DNA of 55,993 bases, taken from Lachnospiraceae bacterium. GTDB taxonomy: Bacteria; Bacillota; Clostridia; Lachnospirales; Lachnospiraceae. The notes under the pieces are model-generated. The model saw only the letters and a list, made by a program, of their open reading frames with translations. It had not been told where the DNA came from and made no database searches. A program made the translations under genes and the position numbers. The DNA lies in assembly GCA_018056425.1 (NCBI GenBank), contig JAGPFR010000014.1:1-55993 (forward strand), in the 5' to 3' direction. Shown piece after piece: positions 1 to 8,957 of the stretch; within the stretch, counting starts at the first letter, position 1; each line of letters opens with the position of its first letter.

Positions 1-475
1 CATATACACTATTTATAATGCATACTGCCTGTGAAGAAATGCCCTGCATCGCTCCGGTAAAACCAAGGCCTTCCTCGGTCGTTGCCTTTACATTTACCCG
101 GCCGATATCAAGGCCCAGAGCATCCGCGATATTTTTCCTCATCTCATCGATGTAAGGTCTCATTTTGGGTGCCTGTGCGATTATGGTCGAATCGATATTA
201 TCGATAACATATCCTTCCTGCGCCAGTCTTTTTCCGACTTCCTTAAGAAGCTTTATCGAATCGGCACCTTTGAACGCAGGATCTGTATCGGGGAAAAGTT
301 TTCCGATATCCCCGAGAGCCGATGCGCCCAAAAGCGCATCCATTACCGCGTGAGTAAGAACGTCCGCATCGGAATGACCGAGTAAACCTTTTTCATAAGG
401 GATGGTCACACCACCGATGATCAGCGGTCTGTCTTCACAAAATTTATGAACATCATATCCTGTTCCGATTCTCAT
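1..475 (-). CDS. ispF: 2-C-methyl-D-erythritol 2,4-cyclodiphosphate synthase, 3' end cut by window edge
   Basis: Catalyses the cyclisation step of the MEP isoprenoid pathway, releasing CMP to give MEcPP in the cytoplasm. The translation starts [12 protein letters not shown], with the metal ligands Asp8, His10 and His42 (ADVLTH) in their usual places. It carries the family segment [12 protein letters not shown] near residue 135. 158 codons are visible without a stop, close to the full family length, so only a few residues are lost. The start is the ATG at 475, preceded by AAAAGGA. It is a stand-alone IspF, not fused to IspD. Another MEP gene, dxr, lies at 31758-32894. Confidence 0.93.
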   Translation of the reverse strand, partial: MRIGTGYDVHKFCEDRPLIIGGVTIPYEKGLLGHSDADVLTHAVMDALLGASALGDIGKLFPDTDPAFKGADSIKLLKEVGKRLAQEGYVIDNIDSTIIAQAPKMRPYIDEMRKNIADALGLDIGRVNVKATTEEGLGFTGAMQGISSQAVCIINSVY

Positions 476-502
476 GTAATATCCTTTTCAAAAACAAAAC
501 AG

Positions 503-1024
503 TTAAAACAATTCGTTCGTAATGTACTGAAAAACTCCGGTGGCTTTTTCCTTCCACACATCAACTATATGCTCAGCGATCTCCTCGGTGGGAACGGAAA
601 GAGTCATATCAAGTGTAGTGACGTCACGGTCCTTGATGATGAGTCTTGTCTCATACTCTCCGGTTGCACTGTTCTGCACATAGTCCGCTTTGACCGCAAG
701 TTCGTTTCTGAGTTCAAATGCCTTATCGGCAAAATAATTCTCGATGTCATTCTTGATGAAATCGGGAAGTCTCGAACCGAAGAATTTGATGGTATCTCTT
801 CCTTCCGTGGTGATCGAAAGCTCGGTCGCATTATGTGAATGAGGAGCCTGTGAGATAAGTCCGTTATCTATAAGCTCGCCCTGTGCCTGTGTCAGAACAT
901 AGAAATCCGCATAATCCTTGCCCAGTACAAAATCCGATATCTGGGAAGCGGTCATTAGGAAATCAACCCTCGCAAGCATATAGAGGATTATTAATTTGAC
1001 CTGTGTGAGTTTTTCGGCATCCAT
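503..1024 (-). CDS. DUF4364 family protein
   Basis: A 173-residue soluble protein resembling the DUF4364 family of Clostridia, whose function is unknown. The N-terminal half (LTQVKLIILYMLARVD...ASQISDFVLG) has the look of a winged-helix DNA-binding fold, so a transcription-regulator role is possible but inferred. Its start codon overlaps the stop of the malic enzyme gene by one base (TAATG), so the two are probably translationally coupled. Only 27 bases separate it from ispF, which probably shares the transcript. Confidence 0.8.
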   Translation of the reverse strand: MDAEKLTQVKLIILYMLARVDFLMTASQISDFVLGKDYADFYVLTQAQGELIDNGLISQAPHSHNATELSITTEGRDTIKFFGSRLPDFIKNDIENYFADKAFELRNELAVKADYVQNSATGEYETRLIIKDRDVTTLDMTLSVPTEEIAEHIVDVWKEKATGVFQYITNELF

Positions 1025-2175
1025 TATTTAACGAGCCTCTTTACGGCCTCGGCTACTGAATCACGAACGTTGGTGTCAAATGCTTCGGGCATGATGTAAT
1101 CCTCACAGAGCTTGTCTGCGGGAACTGCCGCTGCGATAGCCTCAGCTGCAGCAAGCTTCATCTCCTCGGTGATCTGAGGCGCTCTCGCTTCGAGTGCTCC
1201 GCGGAAGATTCCGGGGAATGCAACCACGTTGTTGATCTGGTTGGGGAAGTCACTTCTTCCGGTTCCAACGATCCTTGCGCCTGCTGCCTTAGCTTCATCG
1301 GGCATGATCTCGGGAACAGGGTTAGCCATTGCGAAAATGATGGGATCCGCATTCATGGTCTTAATCATATCCTGAGTAAGAACTCCGGGAGCCGATACTC
1401 CTACGAAGATATCTGTTCCGACTACAGCATCGGCAAGTTTACCCGATCTGTTCTCGGGATTGGTGATCTTAAGCATTTCCTTCTTGGTATCGTTAAGATC
1501 GGTTCTGTCAGCTGATACGATTCCTCTTGAATCGCAAAGGGTTACGCTTCCGAATCCGTACTTAAGAAGAAGCTTGGAGATTGCAACGCCTGCTGCGCCT
1601 GCGCCGTTAACTACGATCTTGCAATCCTCTTTCTTTTTACCCGTAACCTTAAGAGCGTTGATGGATGCAGCAAGTACAACGATAGCGGTACCGTGCTGGT
1701 CATCGTGGAATACGGGGATGTTAAGCTCAGCCTTAAGTCTCTCCTCGATCTCGAAACATCTGGGAGCTGAGATATCCTCAAGGTTGATTCCGCCGAATCC
1801 GGGTGCGATGTACTTAACCGCTTTGATTATCTCTTCGGTATCCTGGGTATCAAGGCAGATGGGAACGGCATTAACTCCGCCGAACTCTTTGAAAAGAACT
1901 GCCTTACCTTCCATAACGGGCATTGCAGCTTCGGGTCCGATATTTCCGAGACCGAGTACTGCGGAACCGTCTGATACAACAGCGATGGTGTTAGCCTTCC
2001 ATGTATATTTATATGCAAGCTCCTTGTCCTTAGCCATCTCCTTACAAGGCTCTGCAACACCGGGAGTGTAGGCGATCGCAAGTGCCTCTCTTGAATCTAC
2101 CTTGGACTTGGCTTCTGTCGAAAGCTTTCCGTTCCATTTCTCGTGTGCTGCAAGTGCTTCTTCATTTACACCCAT
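1024..2175 (-). CDS. NAD(P)-dependent malic enzyme (oxaloacetate-decarboxylating)
   Basis: Converts L-malate to pyruvate and CO2 with reduction of NAD or NADP. The 383-residue length fits the short bacterial malic enzymes (YtsJ/MaeB catalytic part without the phosphotransacetylase tail). Visible features are the N-terminal AIAYTPGVAEPC active-site segment near residues 32-43, FHDDQHGTAIVV near 155, the Rossmann motif NGAGAAGVAIS near 190, and the late conserved block MANPVPEIMP. Coenzyme preference cannot be decided by eye. The stop of rarA would lie upstream on the same strand with almost no gap (2175/2177), so the gene is in a run rarA, malic enzyme, DUF4364, ispF. Confidence 0.93.
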   Translation of the reverse strand: MGVNEEALAAHEKWNGKLSTEAKSKVDSREALAIAYTPGVAEPCKEMAKDKELAYKYTWKANTIAVVSDGSAVLGLGNIGPEAAMPVMEGKAVLFKEFGGVNAVPICLDTQDTEEIIKAVKYIAPGFGGINLEDISAPRCFEIEERLKAELNIPVFHDDQHGTAIVVLAASINALKVTGKKKEDCKIVVNGAGAAGVAISKLLLKYGFGSVTLCDSRGIVSADRTDLNDTKKEMLKITNPENRSGKLADAVVGTDIFVGVSAPGVLTQDMIKTMNADPIIFAMANPVPEIMPDEAKAAGARIVGTGRSDFPNQINNVVAFPGIFRGALEARAPQITEEMKLAAAEAIAAAVPADKLCEDYIMPEAFDTNVRDSVAEAVKRLVK

Positions 2176-2176
2176 T

Positions 2177-3562
2177 TTAGTTCTCCTTACCTTTTATCTT
2201 TTTAAAGTGCTCTTTGATCTTTATTTCATACCCCTGACCGTCCGGTCTGAAAAACTCCCTGCCGTCGAGTTCATAGGGCAGATACTGCTGATTGCAATAG
2301 TGGTTCGGGAAATCATGTGAATACTGATATCCGACTCCGTGTCCCAATTTAGCGGCTCCCTTATAGTGCGCATCCTGAAGGTGCGTGGGGATCGGAAGAC
2401 TTCCCGATGTCCTTACCTCTTCAAGTGCTTCGTCAACCGCACAGATGGCTGCATTTGACTTGGGCGCCGTTGCTACGTAAATAGCCGCTTCCGACAAAAT
2501 AATACGGGCTTCCGGCATTCCTACTTTTATAACAGCTTCAAAAGCAGCATTTGCAACAACCAGTGCATTTGGATCTGCCATACCGACATCCTCTGCCGCA
2601 CAGATCACGATACGTCTTGCGATGAAGCTTACTTCCTCACCCGCATCGAGCATCCTTGCCAGGTAGTACACGGCAGCATCCGGGTCCGAACCTCTCATAC
2701 TCTTTATAAAAGCGGAGATCGTATCGTAATGATTGTCTCCGGTCTTATCGTATCTTACCGCTTTCCTCTGGATACATTCCTGAGCAACATCCAGGGTTAT
2801 ATGTACTCCGGGCTTCGAAGTATCCACAGGACCGGTTACGGTCTCGGGATAAGCATCCGGTGCCTTGCTGTCAGGATCCGTAGTAAGGATTGCAAGCTCA
2901 AGCGCATTAAGTGCATGCCTTGCATCACCGCCAGCGACATCTGCGATAAAATCCAGCGCATCACTGTCGATGTAAGGATTATATGCAGCCATGCCTCTGT
3001 CCGAATCCGTTACCGCGATCTTCAGAAGAGTTTTGACATTATCCATACTGAGGGGCTTAAGCTCAAATATCATCGAGCGGCTTATAAGAGCACCGTTTAC
3101 CTCAAAGTAGGGGTTTTCTGTCGTAGCACCGATAAGTGTTACCGTTCCGTCTTCAACAAAGGGAAGGAGGAAATCCTGCTGTCCTTTATTGAAACGATGT
3201 ATCTCGTCGATAAAAAGTATCGTCTTCTGAGAATTCATTCCGAGGATGCTCTTGGCTTCGTTAACCGCATCCTCCATATCCTTCTTGCCCGCGGTAGTTG
3301 CGTTGATCGATATGAATCTCGATCTTGTCGCACCCGCAATAACCTTGGCAATAGTGGTCTTGCCTGTTCCGGGAGGTCCGTAGAGAATAAGCGAACTTAT
3401 CTTATCAGCCTTGATCGCACGGTAAAGGAGCTTGCCCGGTGCAATGATATCTTCCTGACCGACTATCTCTTCCGGAGTCCTGGGCCTCATCCTTGCAGCG
3501 AGCGGACTTTCGGTCTCTTTATTTTTATCAGACATGTATTCAAAAAGATTTATCTGATCCAT
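2177..3562 (-). CDS. rarA: Replication-associated recombination protein A (AAA+ ATPase)
   Basis: RarA/MgsA is a clamp-loader-like AAA+ ATPase that acts at stalled replication forks. The 461-residue product has Walker [10 protein letters not shown] at 62-70, Walker [10 protein letters not shown] near 116-124, sensor-1 TTENP, and the C-terminal MgsA tetramerisation region ending in a [13 protein letters not shown]-like tail. The start overlaps the end of murD by 23 bases. The first ATG is used because no better ribosome site precedes the internal Met10. Confidence 0.95.
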   Translation of the reverse strand: MDQINLFEYMSDKNKETESPLAARMRPRTPEEIVGQEDIIAPGKLLYRAIKADKISSLILYGPPGTGKTTIAKVIAGATRSRFISINATTAGKKDMEDAVNEAKSILGMNSQKTILFIDEIHRFNKGQQDFLLPFVEDGTVTLIGATTENPYFEVNGALISRSMIFELKPLSMDNVKTLLKIAVTDSDRGMAAYNPYIDSDALDFIADVAGGDARHALNALELAILTTDPDSKAPDAYPETVTGPVDTSKPGVHITLDVAQECIQRKAVRYDKTGDNHYDTISAFIKSMRGSDPDAAVYYLARMLDAGEEVSFIARRIVICAAEDVGMADPNALVVANAAFEAVIKVGMPEARIILSEAAIYVATAPKSNAAICAVDEALEEVRTSGSLPIPTHLQDAHYKGAAKLGHGVGYQYSHDFPNHYCNQQYLPYELDGREFFRPDGQGYEIKIKEHFKKIKGKEN

Positions 3563-4823
3563 GCTTAACTACCAATTCTCCGAATGCGTCTCCGCGTTCT
3601 TCAAAATTCTTGAAATATCCGTATGATGCGGCAGCGGGCGACAGCACGCAGCCCCTGCCCTTTTGTGTGATCTCGAATGCTTTTTTGACAGCACCTTCAA
3701 GGTCTTCTTCGTAATATACATTCGAAAGTCTGCCACCCAGCTCTTCCGTGATCCTCTTGCCCGTAGCATACATGCAGATGAATTTATACTCCGCATGATT
3801 TTTCATAAAGTCTTCAAGAACGGAATATGAGATTCCTCTGTCCATTCCTCCCACCAGAACAACCTCAGCATCGGGTATGCTCGTTATCGCGCTTATCGCA
3901 GCTTCGGGAATGGTTGATATCGAATCGTCATAGAAATTTATGCCTTCATATGTTCCGATATTTTTCATTCTGTGAGGCAGAGCCTCAAAAGAATGCAGAC
4001 TCCTTAGCACGTCTTTTTCCGGTATTCCGAAATTTTCCATGCATATTCTTTTTACGAAATATGCATTGATCAGGTTGTGCTCGCCGTAAAGACCAAGCTC
4101 TATTCCCTTAAGCTCACCCTCTGTGGGAATGACTCTTATCTGCTCGGACTCCGATCTTATCTCGGGTACGTTCTCTCCGATGTATGCCTTATCTCCGGCG
4201 ACCTGCCTGTTTACGATATGGCTCTTAGCCGCAAAGTAAGCATCCATGCTTCCGTAATAATCAAGATGCTCTTCGTACAGATCCAGGAATACGGAAATGT
4301 GTGGAGCGGTCTTGGCATCCTTTAGCTGATGGCAGCTGAGCTCAAGTACCACTATACTGTCGCCCTGTGCATCATCATAATAGTCAAGACAGGGAAGTCC
4401 GATATTTCCCGCAAGGATCACTTTCTTACCCGAAGTTTCGCCAAGGACATGTGCAAGCATCGATACGGTCGTGGACTTGCCCTTTGTTCCGGTAACTCCG
4501 ATTGTCTTATCCTTAAACGTGCTTATAAATATTTCTGTCTGCGAAGTGATCCTGGCAGAGATTTCCTCTATCTTTTTTAACTCCTCTTCGGAAAAAGAAT
4601 CCGACTTGGGAGGCCATACTATTCCGGGACTTTTGATGATGACATCCGCATCGCCCGCTGCTCCTTTAAGCATCTCTTCCGGTGTTGCGGATGATATGGA
4701 AACGGATGCGGGTTTTACATGACTTTCGAGCCATCTTTCGGACGACTGACCCTCTCTTCCGTATCCCCATATCAGTATTTTTTTATCGTTAAACAGATGG
4801 TCTGTTTTCATAATTATTTCCAT
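3540..4823 (-). CDS. murD: MurD-family UDP-MurNAc-L-alanine:glutamate ligase, with variant glutamate-site motif
   Basis: Cytoplasmic Mur ligase that adds glutamate to UDP-MurNAc-L-Ala. The ATP loop GTKGKST is at 112-118, ELSCHQL at 161-167, EEHLDYYGS at 184-192, HRM at 284-286 and SPAAASYGYFKNF at 395-407. Canonical MurD enzymes carry NDSKATN before the C-terminal domain; here residues 299-305 read DDSISTI, so the conserved Lys is Ile. This suggests a MurD2-like enzyme using L-Glu, an idea strengthened by the MurL candidate at 7513-8862. Substrate choice is inference. The gene is outside any dcw cluster. Met5 (4811) is an alternative start. Overlaps rarA by 23 bases. Confidence 0.9.
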   Translation of the reverse strand: MEIIMKTDHLFNDKKILIWGYGREGQSSERWLESHVKPASVSISSATPEEMLKGAAGDADVIIKSPGIVWPPKSDSFSEEELKKIEEISARITSQTEIFISTFKDKTIGVTGTKGKSTTVSMLAHVLGETSGKKVILAGNIGLPCLDYYDDAQGDSIVVLELSCHQLKDAKTAPHISVFLDLYEEHLDYYGSMDAYFAAKSHIVNRQVAGDKAYIGENVPEIRSESEQIRVIPTEGELKGIELGLYGEHNLINAYFVKRICMENFGIPEKDVLRSLHSFEALPHRMKNIGTYEGINFYDDSISTIPEAAISAITSIPDAEVVLVGGMDRGISYSVLEDFMKNHAEYKFICMYATGKRITEELGGRLSNVYYEEDLEGAVKKAFEITQKGRGCVLSPAAASYGYFKNFEERGDAFGELVVKHGSDKSF

Positions 4824-4884
4824 TCCGGGCGAAAAAGCCCATAATTCAATATATTATACCCTATTTGCGACCTATTTGGTAGCA

Positions 4885-4918
4885 AAAAAGAACGGCCTGC
4901 TTCAGGCCGCCCTTTTTT
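4885..4918 (-). terminator. Rho-independent terminator after the L,D-transpeptidase gene
   Basis: Stem CGGCCTG/CAGGCCG (4893-4899 with 4903-4909) with a 3-base loop, flanked by A-rich and T-rich runs on both sides. It can stop transcripts from the transpeptidase gene; the opposite direction carries no gene pointing at it. Confidence 0.85.
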
Positions 4919-4953
4919 AAGGAAAAGATTATTATTTGTTTATGAACAATAGG

Positions 4954-5922
4954 TTATGCGATGGTGACGAGTGTTCCGTCGGGAACAAGATTGTAAAGCC
5001 ACATCGCGTCTTCTACGGAAAGCCTTACGCATCCGAGTGATGCTTTGCTTCCCAGTGCCGCTACTTCTTCGGGGATGGGAAGAAGATCGCCTTTGTGAGT
5101 GAAGCAAACGGAGTGGAACATATATCCACCGGTTCTGAACCTCATTCCCCAAACAGCCCAGGTTCCGTCTGCCATGTAAACCCATCCGCCGCCTGCAGTA
5201 TGCTCATATATCGAGAAGGTTCCGGAAGGAGTTCCGTGTCCGGCTCTTCCGGTCGAACAGAGCATGCTCTTAACGAGCTGGCAATAGGTTCCGTCGGCTC
5301 CCACTGTAAGTACGTTGCAAACATTGAGCTCGCGATCCACCACAATATAATAAGGAGATCCGTTGCAGGGGATTCCTGTGGGGATATAAAGTGCATCGCT
5401 CGTTGTCTGGTTTGTAACCTGTGCATTCGCCTGAGAAGGGGTGGGCGCTGCAGGAGTTACATTCTGAGCGGGAGTTACGTTTCCGGTAATGGTGCCGTCC
5501 TTAGTCATCGTATGCACATAAGATGCATTGGGACGTCTGAGTTCGCTTCTTCCGAGTAAAATGTAATGCTGGAAAAGCTTCTCCGCATCTGTTCCGTATA
5601 CAGCCGCAACATCGGGATAGGTGCTTGCATAATATGCTGCATCAAACCAATTGGGACTTGCTGCCGGAACTCTGCTTTCGTTCACACCGTAGTTCTTATA
5701 ATGAAACCACATCGCGGAATCAAATCCGCCGTATTTTGCTGCATTTGCTCCTCCGAATACTGCGGCAACATCGGGATAAGCCGTTGCATAAAATTCTGCA
5801 TCAAACCAAAGAGGAGTTTTATCGGGAAGTGAGACATTCGCAGCATTTGTCTTCACCGCCGGGGTAATTACCGCAATAAGTGCAATCGCTGCGGTAAGAA
5901 TAAACATTTTTAATTTTTTCAT
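4954..5922 (-). CDS. Secreted L,D-transpeptidase (YkuD) with two N-terminal YPDV repeats
   Basis: Probable extracytoplasmic peptidoglycan cross-linking or protein-anchoring enzyme. The start chosen is the ATG at 5922 (MKKLKMFILTAAIALIAV), which opens directly on a signal peptide. The upstream in-frame ATG at 5991 has no ribosome site and would put a charged stretch before it. Two ~45-residue repeats follow (WFDAEFYATAYPDVAAVF and WFDAAYYASTYPDVAAVY), each ending in a Phe/His-Tyr-rich block, probably wall-binding. A Pro/Thr/Gln linker leads to a YkuD domain with HGTPSG, an active-site His in MFHSV, and the nucleophile Cys in ASLGCVRL. The usual second His of SHGC is Leu here. Confidence 0.88.
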   Translation of the reverse strand: MKKLKMFILTAAIALIAVITPAVKTNAANVSLPDKTPLWFDAEFYATAYPDVAAVFGGANAAKYGGFDSAMWFHYKNYGVNESRVPAASPNWFDAAYYASTYPDVAAVYGTDAEKLFQHYILLGRSELRRPNASYVHTMTKDGTITGNVTPAQNVTPAAPTPSQANAQVTNQTTSDALYIPTGIPCNGSPYYIVVDRELNVCNVLTVGADGTYCQLVKSMLCSTGRAGHGTPSGTFSIYEHTAGGGWVYMADGTWAVWGMRFRTGGYMFHSVCFTHKGDLLPIPEEVAALGSKASLGCVRLSVEDAMWLYNLVPDGTLVTIA

Positions 5923-6050
5923 AGGTGTTACTCTTTCTCTTGCGCCGGCATGCGCGCCGACTACTGTTTTCCTAATGTTTTTGTCATTCATTTTGTATCA
6001 TATTTGAATAAATATTGACAATATATGCACATCGTTATAAGCGGAATCCG

Positions 6051-6081
6051 AATGCCCTCTTTCCCAGTGTTTTCGGGCATT
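6051..6081. other. Inverted repeat AATGCCC/GGGCATT in the transpeptidase-yerB intergenic region
   Basis: Seven-base arms at 6051-6057 and 6075-6081 with a 17-base spacer, in the 280-base divergent intergenic region. No T-run follows directly, so it is not an obvious terminator. It could be an operator, but nothing else supports that. Confidence 0.4.
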
Positions 6082-6092
6082 TGAAGGTGTTT

Positions 6093-6119
6093 TTTAAGAT
6101 TCCCTTAAGATTAATTAAG
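6093..6119 (+). promoter_or_regulatory. Three TTAAG direct repeats at 11/10-bp spacing upstream of yerB
   Basis: TTTAAG (6093), CTTAAG (6104) and ATTAAG (6114) lie one helical turn apart and end 16 bases before the -35 box. This layout is typical of OmpR/PhoB-family response-regulator binding sites. Similar triplets occur at 13480-13507 and 45315-45342. Confidence 0.5.
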
Positions 6120-6134
6120 CTTTTTTTATCCAAC

Positions 6135-6163
6135 TTGTAAAAAAATACAGTTCCCACTATAAT
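6135..6163 (+). promoter_or_regulatory. Sigma-A-type promoter of yerB
   Basis: TTGTAA at 6135-6140, a 17-base spacer, and a perfect TATAAT at 6158-6163. The predicted transcript starts near 6170, about 33 bases before the ATG. A small GTGT...ACAC inverted repeat lies at 6170-6183. Confidence 0.85.
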
Positions 6164-6202
6164 ATGCCATGTGTGTAAAACACGCATCGGAGGAAAATAT
6201 TT

Positions 6203-7363
6203 ATGAAGAATAAGAAACTTATATCTCTGCTTGCTGCAGCTGCAATGAGCGTTTCTTTCATCGCAGGATGCGGCAACAACGCAAACGAAGGCGGCCAGAC
6301 CGGCGAGATAGTCGGCGAGCCCATCGTAATTGTTGACGAAAACAACGGAGATACTGAACAGCAGCCTGATTCAACCGAACCCGCTGCACTTGAAGTTCCT
6401 GAAGGCTGCTATCTTTCAGAGCTTACCGGACTTCCCATTTCAAAAGATCTTAAGGATCAGCGTCCCATCGCATTAATGGTTGACTGCGAGAAAGAATCTC
6501 TTCCCAACTATGAGATCGCAGAGTGCGACATCGTATACGAGCTGATGAATTCAACCGCTAACGACCGTGTAACCAGACTTATGTGCGTACGTAAGGATTG
6601 GGGAAACATCCAGCAGATGGGTAACATCCGTTCAACCCGTCCCACCAACATCTCCCTTGCAGGTGAGTACAATGCGATCCTCGTTCATGACGGCGGTCCC
6701 GTTTACATCAACGAATTCATCGCCAAGGCATACTGTGATCACCTCTCCGGCGGATTCTCCAGAATCGATCTCGGAAGACAGGATTTCTATGAAGAGTTCA
6801 TCGGACCCGGCGAGCTCGAGGACAGGATCAAGGCTGCAGGCATCTCTTCCACTTACAACACCTATGCACCTATGAGAGATACCCACTTCATCTTCAGGGA
6901 CTACGGTACCGATATCACTCCTACCGAGATGGGTTACTCAAATGCTCAGACCGCTACCAACGTTCAGATTCCTACCTTTAAGCACACTCAGTCATCACTT
7001 AAGTATAACGAATCAACCGGAACCTATGACTTCTATCTCTACGGACAGCTTCAGCAGGACGGCGAAGATAACGAAGTAGTATCTTTCGAGAACGTTATCC
7101 TTCAGTGCACCGACTACTATGTATATGACGAGCACGGATATCTGATCTATCTCTACTACAACCAGACCGATACCACCGGATGGTACATCACCAACGGTGA
7201 GGCTATCAAGATCACCTGGTCAAAGGCAGTCAGCAACGAAAAGCTCGACTATGAGATCACCAAGTACTACGACGAGAACGGTAACGAGATCGAGGTTAAC
7301 CCCGGTAAGACTTACATCGCACTCGTTCCCGCAGACGGATGGAGCTCTGTAACTCTTAACTAA
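6203..7363 (+). CDS. yerB: YerB-like lipoprotein, DUF3048 domain
   Basis: A 386-residue lipoprotein: signal peptide MKNKKLISLLAAAAMSV followed by lipobox FIAGC with Cys23, then an acidic linker rich in Glu, Asp and Asn. The rest (from LSELTGLPISKDL to the end) matches the two-part DUF3048 family (YerB of Bacillus). Typical blocks are the RPIALMVD, MGNIRSTRP and ILVHDGGPVY segments. The molecular function is unknown; an envelope role is inferred from location. Start supported by GGAGG 8 bases upstream. It is a single-gene unit with its own promoter and terminator. Confidence 0.88.
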   Translation: MKNKKLISLLAAAAMSVSFIAGCGNNANEGGQTGEIVGEPIVIVDENNGDTEQQPDSTEPAALEVPEGCYLSELTGLPISKDLKDQRPIALMVDCEKESLPNYEIAECDIVYELMNSTANDRVTRLMCVRKDWGNIQQMGNIRSTRPTNISLAGEYNAILVHDGGPVYINEFIAKAYCDHLSGGFSRIDLGRQDFYEEFIGPGELEDRIKAAGISSTYNTYAPMRDTHFIFRDYGTDITPTEMGYSNAQTATNVQIPTFKHTQSSLKYNESTGTYDFYLYGQLQQDGEDNEVVSFENVILQCTDYYVYDEHGYLIYLYYNQTDTTGWYITNGEAIKITWSKAVSNEKLDYEITKYYDENGNEIEVNPGKTYIALVPADGWSSVTLN

Positions 7364-7377
7364 ATCACGTCAATCAA

Positions 7378-7410
7378 AATCCCGCAGGATAAAACCTGCG
7401 GGATTTTTTT
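7378..7410 (+). terminator. Terminator of yerB
   Basis: Perfect 11-bp stem AATCCCGCAGG/CCTGCGGGATT (7378-7388, 7395-7405) with loop ATAAAA and a T7 run. Confidence 0.93.
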
Positions 7411-7420
7411 ATACAAATAT

Positions 7421-7464
7421 GTTGCGTCTTGACACGCGGCAGGACCCCAGTGTCAGGGCGCAAC
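7421..7464. repeat. Imperfect palindrome of the TGACA...TGTCA family
   Basis: Arms GTTGCG (7421) + TGACAC (7430) pair with GTGTCA (7450) + CGCAAC (7459), with the core caggaccccag. It lies between the converging terminators of yerB and murL. A related core (caggacccagtgtca) occurs at 54724-54749. Confidence 0.6.
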
Positions 7465-7471
7465 TCCTACA

Positions 7472-7503
7472 ATAAAACAGCCGACAGGTTTTATCCTGCC
7501 GGC
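7472..7503 (-). terminator. Terminator of the murL candidate
   Basis: Read on the minus strand: stem GCCGGCAGG/CCTGTCGGC (7480-7503) with loop ATAAAA, followed by TGTTTTATT. Loop and inner stem are the same as in the yerB terminator 70 bases away. Confidence 0.8.
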
Positions 7504-7512
7504 TTTGGTTGT

Positions 7513-8862
7513 TTATTTAATTGCTTCTTTAAGTCTTCCCACGAATTCCTCGGGTACGGAGTTTTCGTCGCACCACTCACCTAAGAGTTCTTCAAGAGGT
7601 GCCGCCTGCATGGCGAGGATCTCTTTTTCGTAGCGGTCTGTGAGCTTGCTCTTTCCGCCCTTCTTGATGAAATCGGTGAGGCAGCTTGCAACTTCACTTC
7701 TGGTTCCCACGCATTCGAAGGGCTTGTTTTCGTTGAGTCCCACAAGCTCTCTGAAATCTTCATCAAGCGATTCCTTATCGAGGAGCTTTTCTCCGAAGAT
7801 TGAAACGACCTCATCTTCAGGCAGGAAAGAAGACAGAATGATGTAAACGAAGAGGCACTTGGGACATGCACAGCACCATACGCCTTTCTTGCTTCCTCTG
7901 TTACATGATCTGAATACCCTGAAATAATCGCCGCCCTTCTTTGCAAAGATTCCTGCGATCTGAACCTCGGTAAAGGGTCTTAAGAGTGAGAAATAATGAA
8001 TATCGGAATCGATAAGTCCTTCGATATATTCATCGAAATCCTCTTCGAATTCATAGCTCTTTGAATACTGGTGATTAACCTTGGTCCCGGGAACGGTGCT
8101 CTCATTTGCACTGGTCTCGTTAGAAAGAGCGATGTACTTAAAGCCGCACAGGTAAGCCGTAATAACGGCAGAAAAAGCAAATACTGCGGAGATGGGAATA
8201 TGACCATTCATATACCCTTCCTCGTTCATCTTGATAACCTGAGGATCGAGAGTACGCTTAGCGGTATAGACGCCCTTCTTGTGTGAGCACTTTTCGATGA
8301 CGTTCGTCGCAGTGGCGTTTTCATTTACGACGTAAGTCGTGATGTCCTCACCCTTTAAAAGCTCAAGGCTTACGACGGAGTCCTTACCGCCGCCTACGGG
8401 AACAAGGCATCCCGAATAAGTCTTATCGTCATGAAGAACGGAAGGTTCATCATCCGTTGTGGTAGTGCACTCGAATCTTACCAGTCTGTCCGCGGATACG
8501 GTAATACCGTTTCTGTAGAGGAATTCTCCTAGTCCGTTATAGTAAAGCTTTCTCCACCAGTCCTTCTGGGCTGCGGATAAAGTGCCGCACTTAATTACAA
8601 CCTTCTCGGGGCAGACGGTCTTGTAATAGCTGATGGTTTCAACCATTCCGAGAGAGAAAATAAGAGTTCTCAAAATAGGATCTTCAAGATCTGCCTTTCC
8701 CTCGCCCAGAGGAAATCTCCACTCGGGCATGAAATCGCGAAGTCCGGGAATGGAGAATCTGTATCTTACAAAGAGTTCTCCGTCCTCAATCCTTGTTTCG
8801 AATTTTCTGTATTCGAAGGTGTCATATAATTTTCTGAGATCATCAAATTGTTTCTGTGACAT
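7513..8862 (-). CDS. murL: MurL-type UDP-MurNAc-L-Ala-L-Glu epimerase (candidate)
   Basis: A 449-residue cytoplasmic protein resembling MurL, which in Xanthomonas epimerises the terminal L-Glu of UDP-MurNAc-L-Ala-L-Glu to D-Glu using ATP. Visible are the PP-loop-like GGGKDSV at 157-163, SNETSANES at 247-255, a VNHQYSKSYEFEEDF block at 262-276, FRSCN near 317 and the Cys cluster WCCACPKC at 329-336. The start is the ATG at 8862, preceded by CGGAG. The ATG at 8901 overlaps the -10 box and has no ribosome site. The gene is 2.7 kb from the variant MurD. The assignment is by remembered family motifs; activity is unproven. Confidence 0.75.
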   Translation of the reverse strand: MSQKQFDDLRKLYDTFEYRKFETRIEDGELFVRYRFSIPGLRDFMPEWRFPLGEGKADLEDPILRTLIFSLGMVETISYYKTVCPEKVVIKCGTLSAAQKDWWRKLYYNGLGEFLYRNGITVSADRLVRFECTTTTDDEPSVLHDDKTYSGCLVPVGGGKDSVVSLELLKGEDITTYVVNENATATNVIEKCSHKKGVYTAKRTLDPQVIKMNEEGYMNGHIPISAVFAFSAVITAYLCGFKYIALSNETSANESTVPGTKVNHQYSKSYEFEEDFDEYIEGLIDSDIHYFSLLRPFTEVQIAGIFAKKGGDYFRVFRSCNRGSKKGVWCCACPKCLFVYIILSSFLPEDEVVSIFGEKLLDKESLDEDFRELVGLNENKPFECVGTRSEVASCLTDFIKKGGKSKLTDRYEKEILAMQAAPLEELLGEWCDENSVPEEFVGRLKEAIK

Positions 8863-8899
8863 ATATATCTCCGATTGGTTTTTAACTAATGAAATATGC

Positions 8900-8905
8900 A
8901 TTATA
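8900..8905 (-). promoter_or_regulatory. Probable -10 box of murL candidate
   Basis: TATAAT read on the minus strand at 8905-8900, 38 bases before the chosen start. The -35 region 17 bases further (TTTTTA) is weak. The position supports the start at 8862. Confidence 0.5.
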
Positions 8906-8957
8906 TTTTACTACAAACCGCGTAAAAATGATACTTTTTGTGATATCATAAACGGGT

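Noticed and set aside
2729-3568. 279-codon plus-strand frame opposite rarA
   Set aside because: Antisense shadow without ribosome site or domain.
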